A stretch of 64,000 nucleotides of DNA from Cristatella mucedo (lineage: Eukaryota; Bryozoa; Phylactolaemata; Cristatellidae), in NCBI GenBank assembly GCA_009760855.2, contig WPIO01000156.1, positions 685,501 to 749,500 of the forward strand. Reading direction: 5' to 3'. Of the stretch, positions 57,641-64,000 are shown in pieces (position 1 is the first letter of the stretch; every line of letters starts with the position of its first letter). A program made the position numbers and the translations under genes. The notes under the pieces were generated by a model, which saw only the letters and a list, made by a program, of their open reading frames with translations, was not told the DNA's origin and searched no databases.

Positions 57641-58082
57641 GGGCTGGAAACGAAACGTCGCTTCACGAAGTGACGCGGGTCTGACGCCAATCTAGCTATG
57701 TTCAAAGACATCCTCGGTGCCTATAACCGGAAGCTTAAAAAAGCTATGGGTAACTTTTTCGTTCGTAAATCAAAGTCCTGAAATTTGGAAAAAACTTTGT
57801 AAGATAGTTGAGTTATTTGCTTGCCAACTTTGAGCAGTTCATTACCCGGAGATTGACTGTTTACCTGAGAAGTTTTCGACCTTTTTCGTTGACAAATCTC
57901 CACATATTCGTGCCTCCACAAAGCCACCTCCGACTAGAACAAGTGCCGAGTCGCAACCTTGGACATCCTTTAAGGAATTTTTTGAGGTTTCTAAATACGA
58001 ATTAGGATTAGGATTACCTGTATTAAGTCTAGTAAAATGAAACTGCCTCATGAAGACCCTACGCCGTGCCCTCTTTAGTCTT
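57641..58082. other. Intergenic, nothing recognised
   Basis: Unique-looking sequence without coding or repeat signal. Confidence 0.4.
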
Positions 58083-58475
58083 GTAATAATAATAATACAC
58101 TTGATAAAGCGCCCTCAGAGAACTTAATCTCTTTCTAGGCGCTTTACATTTTCTGCAAAGGGAAGTGCAATTGAATGGTAAGTAAAATTATGCTTGAAAA
58201 ACAAACAAAATGAATAATATGGTTAGGGGTGACATGCACAGGGTCAGCATGCAAATGTGGTTAGTGGGAGCATGCACAGTGTCAGCACGCATAAGCACAT
58301 CAAGGACGAATCACAGGGACCCACTAAATGCTGTCCTAAATAGGTGTGTTTTTAAGTTCTTTTTAAATGCGGTCAGGTCAGGGGATGTTCTGACGCAGGT
58401 TGGGAGGGAGTTCCAGGCTTTGGGAGCATACGAACTAAATGCACGGTCTCCAAAGGATTCAAGGTCTTCACAGGC
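58083..58475 (-). mobile_element. LINE family A 3' end, near-identical to 53.8-kb copy
   Basis: (AAT)n, 'cacttgataaagcgccctc', the subfamily block 'aaacaaacaaaatgaataat', 'ggttaggggtgacatgcaca', then the same 3' UTR. Antisense frames beginning MNNM... in both copies are chance frames through the UTR. Confidence 0.9.
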
Positions 58476-59234
58476 AGACAAACTTGGTCCAGCTATAACT
58501 CAAATTTTTTTTGGGCTTTTTGTGGTGATGGTATTGTTCCAAAGTCTCTTAAATTGGCCATCTGGTAACAAACACTTCAAAAGCCTTTGCTGCTGTAGAC
58601 TTGAAAGCGTATCATAGATATACCAGCTGCAACACTTGCTTGCAATTGCACTCCCATTTACCGCAGAGAACTTTGAGCAGTGAACGAAGTTTGCTCTGCA
58701 GGCAGGCTTCTCCATTATTTGCTTATTTACAGGTGCACAGATTGCATCCAACCCGCTCTGTCACCAGGGTTCTCGTTAGCAGCGGCTCCAGCTCTGACTC
58801 GGCTCTCGGGTCTTACTAGCGCGAGTGTCGTCTCGTGGCTCGTGACTCGGTCGGGAGCGAGCTTTCTTAGCGTAAGAGGAGAAGAAGCGCAAGACGAAAA
58901 CCTATAACATCCGGAAAGCTAAAACTCCAAAACGTGCATCGCATTATTGAAACGACCGTCAGCAGTGCTAACAGCATTAGCTCCTGCAGGTGGCTCTCGA
59001 AGCAAACTAACGAGGGCCATCGAACTGAGACCACCCAACCGCCTGTAATGAATCGCTGGCTTTCGAACGGGGGTGGAAAGAATTACCGCGGTCCGCCGCA
59101 ATTTGCTCTAATTAAGCGAAATCCGCCGGAAATCGATTGCGAACAGCTCCTAGTTGCGACTGAATGTTGTAGTAGTGCATTAATAGCTACGATGGCTCGA
59201 AGCTAATTAAATGGCTCCTCGGGGTTCCGTTCTG
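58476..59234. other. Intergenic, nothing recognised
   Basis: Contains open frames of 70-90 codons on both strands without family resemblance. Confidence 0.4.
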
Positions 59235-59648
59235 CTGCGGCCAGATTATTGCAGTTTTCTATTTTGGCTACGGAAAAAACCACGAGGCCACTACAGCTGG
59301 AGATGAAAATGGCTGCAAGGCTAGCTTCAAAATCCCAAAAGTCTCGCGTCTCCTTAGCTGGAAGAGATTGGATGGCTGCCGGTTGATCGACGGATACTAA
59401 GTAAAGTTCTTCGCTGACCCACAAGGCCCGTCGAGACTTGACGCCTTCATACCAAGCTGAACCACTGCACCAGTTTCAGCCTCATCGTGCCCACAGATTC
59501 TCTATGAGCAATCAATTAGCCGTTCTATTCCTCCGCTTACAGATCGTCGGCGACAGAAGCTTTTGCTCTGCAGGTCCGAGACTGTTCAACTCACTTCAAT
59601 TATTCTATTGCAACGAAACGACATCTACCTCCTGCTGCCGACTACGGC
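59235..59648 (+). mobile_element. LINE family B relic
   Basis: Decayed counterpart of the 55.4-kb copy: 'aggccactacagctggagat', 'aaaatggctgcaaggctag', 'gaccatgcaccagtttcagc'-like sequence near 59465, 'tctatgagcaatcaattagc', 'gatcgtcggcgacagaagct'. Several stops. Confidence 0.75.
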
Positions 59649-59649
59649 G

Positions 59650-60905
59650 CATCCTTAAAAAAAATTTGTACAGCACCCTAACAGTAGCGAGCCCCTTTCT
59701 AGGCGCTTTACAGATGCTACGAACAAAGTATTGCCTAATGATTGGTGGTAACCTCCGCAAGCAGCAGGCACAGCGTAAACAGGAATATGCACACGAAGGA
59801 CGAATCACAAAGACGTACCAAACGCCGTACTAATCAAGTGTCTTGTAAGCTTTCTTTTAAATGTAGTCATATCAGGGGACGTTGTGACATGCGTCAGTAG
59901 TGAATTCTAGCCTTTGGGAGCATACAAACTAAATGCACGGTCTCCAATGTTTTTAGTTTCGTACGTGGTATGGCTAAACGATTCGAGTTAGAACAGCGGG
60001 TTCTGCGATTCCTTACCTGGTGGTGAGTCATTCTGAATATGTATTCTGGAGCCAGAGAATGAAGGGACCTAAAACTGAGTGAAAGAACCTTGACGTCAAT
60101 ATGCTGCTTTATTGAGAGCCAGTGCAGGTCAGAGAGAAGTGGTGAGATGTGGCAACTGCGACGCTCACGATAGGAAAGCCTAGCTGCAGATTTTAGCACC
60201 AGCTGTAAGCGCCTGATTGCACATGCCGGTAGGCCAGCAAACAGTAAGTTACATAAGTCAAGACGGCATGTCACAAATGCATAGACTAATTTAGATTTTG
60301 TATCCCTGTCTAAATAAGCTCCAATTTTAGCAATATTATGTAGCTGAAAGTAGGCAGACTTGATTGTGGAGCTGATGTGGTCGCCTAACGAAAGGTCGCT
60401 TTGGAGCATGACAGCTAGATTTCGTGCTGATTCAACAGGATATATGCTGGCAGAGCCAAATTTGAGCGCTAGCATTTCCAATCGCCGAATCAATCTTGCT
60501 TTGCCCATAACTAGTAAGTTTTGTCATAATTTAATTTAGGAAAATTTTCTGCCAATACATGCAGCAAGGGAGTTGAGAGAATTTGATGTGCTCGAAGGCC
60601 GGGAGGAACCAAAGCAAAGGTACGACTAGTGTCATCCGCATAGAAGTGAAAGCCTAGATTGTGCTTGGCAATCGCATCGGCAAGAGGGAGAGTATAAACC
60701 GGGAGAATAACAGGACCAAGCACGGAGCCCTCAGATACCCCATATTTCAGAGGTTCCTCGGATAATCTTTGTCTATTCACATCAATACTCTGGAGTCTCC
60801 CATTGAGATAGGACCTGAATCATTGCAGTGCAGTGCCAGTGATGCCCAGGCGAGATCTGAGGCGGTCAAGAAGGATTTGGTGATTGATAGTATCAAAGCT
60901 GTTGA
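59650..60905 (-). pseudogene. LINE family A copy with reverse-transcriptase palm (YADDT) and C-terminus
   Basis: The longest family A copy. Minus-strand order from 60905: decayed AFDTINHQILLDRLRSRLGI; then YGVSEGSVLGPVILPVYTLP, then LADAIAKHNLGFHFYADDT with the catalytic Asp pair (frame 60780-60511). A 204-codon frame follows (60508-59894) with SARNLAVMLQSDLSLGDHIS, VYAFVTCRLDLCNLLFAGLP and LLSDLHWLSIKQHIDVKVLS. Then comes the 3' UTR and a degenerate terminus near 59670. Stops between frames and 5' truncation make it non-autonomous. Confidence 0.85.
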
Positions 60906-61029
60906 AATATTAAGCAAAATATTAGCTAGAATCGTTGCTAATGGAACTGTACTGCTGTACTTAAATGGATACTATTGCATAGAGAAATTTTCTCCTATTC
61001 CGCCTACATTTATTTTTCCTACATTCCAC
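60906..61029. other. Short spacer between LINE and SINE
   Basis: AT-rich, nothing recognised. Confidence 0.4.
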
Positions 61030-61170
61030 GCTGGTTTGGCTCAGTAGTCAAGGTGCTCGCCTTTATCGGCCGAGGTCAAGATGCTCAAGTATGCGAAACG
61101 CTTGGATATACATTACGTTCTCTTAGGAGCTATACGAATGAATTATATTATTATTACTATTATTATAACC
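61030..61170 (+). mobile_element. tRNA-derived SINE, family 1
   Basis: 'gctggtttggctcagtagtc' and 'aaggtgctcgcc' (box A region), an eroded box B, 'acgttctcttaggagctata' and 'cgaatg', then (ATT)n. Same structure and tail as 53345 and 53668. Confidence 0.7.
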
Positions 61171-61937
61171 CTCACTAAATCTGGTTTCGACACAAAGCGT
61201 ACGATGTGTGTGAAACTGACGTCCGCGCACTGAATAATAGACAAAACTGAGAATTTATAATTTAATTGTCCTGACCACAGAAGCAAAGTTTTCGTGCGAC
61301 AACAGCCTTATCCTAATTATTTTATGCTCATGTGATTAGAATAAGAAACTTGCACCCAACGATAAAAACGTACAGTCTGTCATCAGATGTAATTAAAGTC
61401 TGTCTTCAGAAGAGGCCGCCGTTTCTTTAAAAAAAAAATCCCAAGTAGATTAACGGATGAGGAGAGACTGCAGAGATCCGTAGGCGCAGCATCGCAGCAT
61501 TTGTCTCTCTGTGCAGGTCTGCCACCAGGTCAAGGATGCAGGATGCTCTGAAAGGAAGGATGTCTGCGAAGACATTCCGCGCCGGGCTACTTGACGCGCC
61601 CGGGCTCCGAGTGAGGCGATCGTCGCTCCAAGGATGGAGCCAAAGGCTTCTTCCCTCCGCACGAAGAAACGCTGGGGGAAAATCACTCGCTCAAGTCAGC
61701 TCCACGCGCTGCTCAGCCGCAATGACGCAAGGGCGCCAATCGTTGCCAGACTGTCGCTCGAGGATGCAGCCAGGTCGTTCCTCGAAGCGCTAGCTAGCGT
61801 ATGATTGCTATAAGGATTAAACAGGGTCACGGGAGCAACGGGATCGCAGTCGTCGCCGGAGACGTGGGTCAAAGAAGCAATACCGGCTCTGCCTTTAGCA
61901 CACAGCCCCTTCCGAAAGACCGGAAAGGGCAACTTAA

Positions 61938-61938
61938 A

Positions 61939-61974
<36 letters not shown>

Positions 61975-61993
61975 GGAGAGAGGGGGGGGAGAG
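61938..61993. repeat. (GA)n microsatellite
   Basis: GA run with AA and GG interruptions, ending in a G run. Confidence 0.95.
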
Positions 61994-62889
61994 ATTTATC
62001 ATTGGTAAGGGGTCAACCGTGTTCCTCCTAGTTTTTTGTATAGGCTAGAAAATCTGCGTGAGTGAGTCGCCTGCCTTTTGCATGTACGTTCTTCATGGTT
62101 TATTTCTATTATTTACATTTCTAAAGGCGGCTGGGACAGCGTCTACAGACGCGGTGCCGCTTCGCAGCTTCCGCGTCCGGACGTACGCTTGGCCACAAAC
62201 CAGGAGCTCGTAACAGTGCAACTCTCAGCCGACGCGCGACAAATTCCTTTGACGCCTTAGCCTAGCGTAGCGGCTAGTGACTTGTAGGTGTGTCACCAAT
62301 CCACGCTGGTAGGCCGACAGTCGTGGAAAACGGCCCCAGCCCAGAGCTCCGCCTACCTTAACATACACGAAATGCGGCAGCGACGAAGATCGGCTCGCAC
62401 TTTATTATAACACGTCCATTTCAATAACGTAGACGAGTCTATTGACAGCAACGCTTGGTTACCGGCATTCAACGGCGGCCATGGCGTAAACCAACGGCTC
62501 CGTGGCCTAGAGCTCAAATCGGCTCAAATAAATATGCAAACTCTAGAAACACAGCTGACTGCACATCTCGTGGCACCAGATTTTTGTATGAGACCTAGGC
62601 GATAATTTATCGCACAATCATTTCCTAGACATGTAATTCAGGAACGGCGAATTATGAATTTTAATCCTAATCTGGCTGGCTTAGCTCGCCCCCGTTCCAG
62701 GGGGCGCACAAAGTTTGTGTTAGTTGTCCAAAGAAGTTTCCTGTCGGCGCACTTGCAGCGTGGAACATCTAATTCTTCCAATAAATGTTCTTATATTTAA
62801 AAAAGCATTGAATTAAGTACATAAATTATCAAGTGCTGTACAATAACATGGTTTTTTGTTTGAACAATTACGGAGTTGTTCTGAGCATA

Positions 62890-62893
<4 letters not shown>

Positions 62894-62932
<39 letters not shown>

Positions 62933-62940
62933 GAGAGAGA
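62894..62940. repeat. (GA)n microsatellite
   Basis: Pure GA with one GGT interruption. Confidence 0.95.
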
Positions 62941-63399
62941 GCTCAGCTCCCACCACGCTCCTAAAAGTTGAGGTTTAGGCCCGGGAGTTAGAATTCGGGA
63001 TTCGTCATTTCTGTGCAAAGCCAGCTGAATAATAATGCACAATTAGATACTGCTAGGCATCTTTACGGAAACGGAAGAAACGTCTAGTCATCATTGGTAG
63101 CCGAAACCATCATGACCTCAACCCTCTGCTTCGTGTAGTTCTACGCACTTGAAATGATTTAACGCGACTCCAGAGACTGAGACCTAGCCGGCTCGCTCAT
63201 ATTATTAGGTCAAACAATCCTCTCCGAATTCTCGGGCAGGATACTCATGGGAAGGTATACTTATTCAAGATCAGGCTGTCCACGAGAAGCTCTATGCACT
63301 TTTGCTTGCACAAACGCGGATGGCGCCCTGCTTCGGGAGCTGTATACCAGAGACCAACCCACCCGGGCTCTCATTCTTTCAGTCTATGTGATCTGACAA

Positions 63400-64000
63400 G
63401 GTTGATGGCGGGTTGCCATTTTTGTTCGTGAATTACTTGGCTATAAGATGTGCATTTTTTTGCATGGGGCATTGTTCGAATCAGTTGCGATCAGGTCCTC
63501 ATCAAAGGCAGTGCCTCTAACTGTTGCGATGTACTGACCTCCTAAACTTTTGTACAGAGGAGTTTTAGGAGTTCCTCGCTAAAGTATTTGTGTATGACAA
63601 GCCGTTACTGATTGCAGACTTCACTATTCACTTTGAAAACATTAGCAACAGCCAGGTCCGCTCATTTCTTAACTTTCTGGAGAACTTTGGTTTGGTTTAA
63701 CACGTTAATCCTGCCACCCACGTCGGTGGCCATATCCTAGATATCGTGATCACTAAGGATGTCTGCCCCACTAACTTTGTGGTGTGCCCGCTGACCCTCT
63801 CGGATCATTGTTCGATCTCGTTTACTGTTCCTGCTTCGTTGTACGTACAGGGTAATGTCGAGTTGGTCCAGGACGTTACTTGAAAAGCATTGATCAAGAT
63901 AAATTTCTGAAATCTGTATTTGATGCAGGTCTTCTTAAATTGCAATCAGACTTGACCGATAGCCTCGATACCCTCACTGATATAGTGAACATGACAGTGA
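63400..64000 (+). pseudogene. LINE endonuclease domain, cut by the window edge
   Basis: Conceptual reading with stops follows an apurinic-like endonuclease of CR1/L2/Rex1 LINEs. It runs GGLPFLFVNYLAI near 63407; 'FLAKVFVYDKPLLIADFTIH' near 63580, where an active element has GDFN; 'FLNFLENFGLV' and 'NPATHVGGHILDIVIT'; and 'LTLSDHCSISFTV' with the SDH motif near 63800. Its reverse transcriptase would follow beyond the window. The Gly of GDFN and other positions are degraded. Confidence 0.75.

Larger units (their letters stand above)
61171..63159. other. Intergenic; GA arrays and unassigned open frames
   Basis: GC-rich part at 61480-61800 with overlapping open frames on both strands. A frame at 62130-62260 (GGWDSVYRRGAASQLPRPDV...) follows an acceptor-like 'atttctaaag' but matches no family I know. 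Otherwise nothing recognised. Confidence 0.4.

Noticed and set aside
62078-62260. Extra 3' exon for the MMP (GGWDSVYRRG...)
   Set aside because: The MMP already ends in a canonical hemopexin terminal Cys at 54674; this frame shows no hemopexin motif.

Overview
The window is nuclear DNA of an animal. It holds two intron-containing genes, both on the + strand, with GT-AG introns and consistent splice phases. Around and inside them lie many decayed LINEs and tRNA-derived SINEs, one hAT transposon relic and very long microsatellites. A hemopexin-type matrix metalloproteinase (MMP), a mitochondrial S-adenosylmethionine carrier and a fragment of 18S rRNA all point to a metazoan, most likely a repeat-rich invertebrate. 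I cannot place it further from sequence alone. No bacterial operon, CRISPR array or intact virus is visible.

Region 1 (about 0.5-16 kb): SLC25A26, the mitochondrial SAM carrier, in six recognisable coding exons (2644-15541). They encode 257 residues in one continuous frame. Only the first dozen or so residues, from an upstream exon, were not found. Introns carry a 450-bp CTC array, an AT palindrome, a degenerate CCCTAAA tract and several LINE relics, some nested in one another.

Region 2 (about 16-29 kb): intergenic. It contains LINE and SINE debris, minisatellites, two long CT arrays, a LINE copy interrupted by a dead hAT (BED-finger) transposon, and a truncated 18S rRNA pseudogene of about 480 bp (27441-27921).

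Region 3 (about 29-55.3 kb): a complete secreted MMP gene in ten exons. In order it encodes a signal peptide, a prodomain with cysteine switch PRCGVPD, a catalytic domain with [11 protein letters not shown] and a Met-turn, a Thr/Pro/Gly-rich hinge, and a four-blade hemopexin domain closed by a terminal Cys. Its 5' end lies in a CpG-rich block, and its introns hold CT, TG, GA, CTG and CTCC arrays.

Region 4 (about 55-64 kb): intergenic LINE material of two families, SINEs sharing the LINE 3' tail, an 80-bp-arm inverted repeat at 57.3 kb whose arms differ mostly at synonymous codon positions, and a LINE endonuclease domain running off the right edge.

The two genes are functionally unrelated: one is a one-carbon/methylation supply carrier in mitochondria, the other an extracellular matrix protease. 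The main genomic story is the retrotransposon community. LINE family A is a CR1/L2/Rex1-type element with a conserved 3' terminus. A tRNA-derived SINE carries that same terminus, consistent with being mobilised by it.
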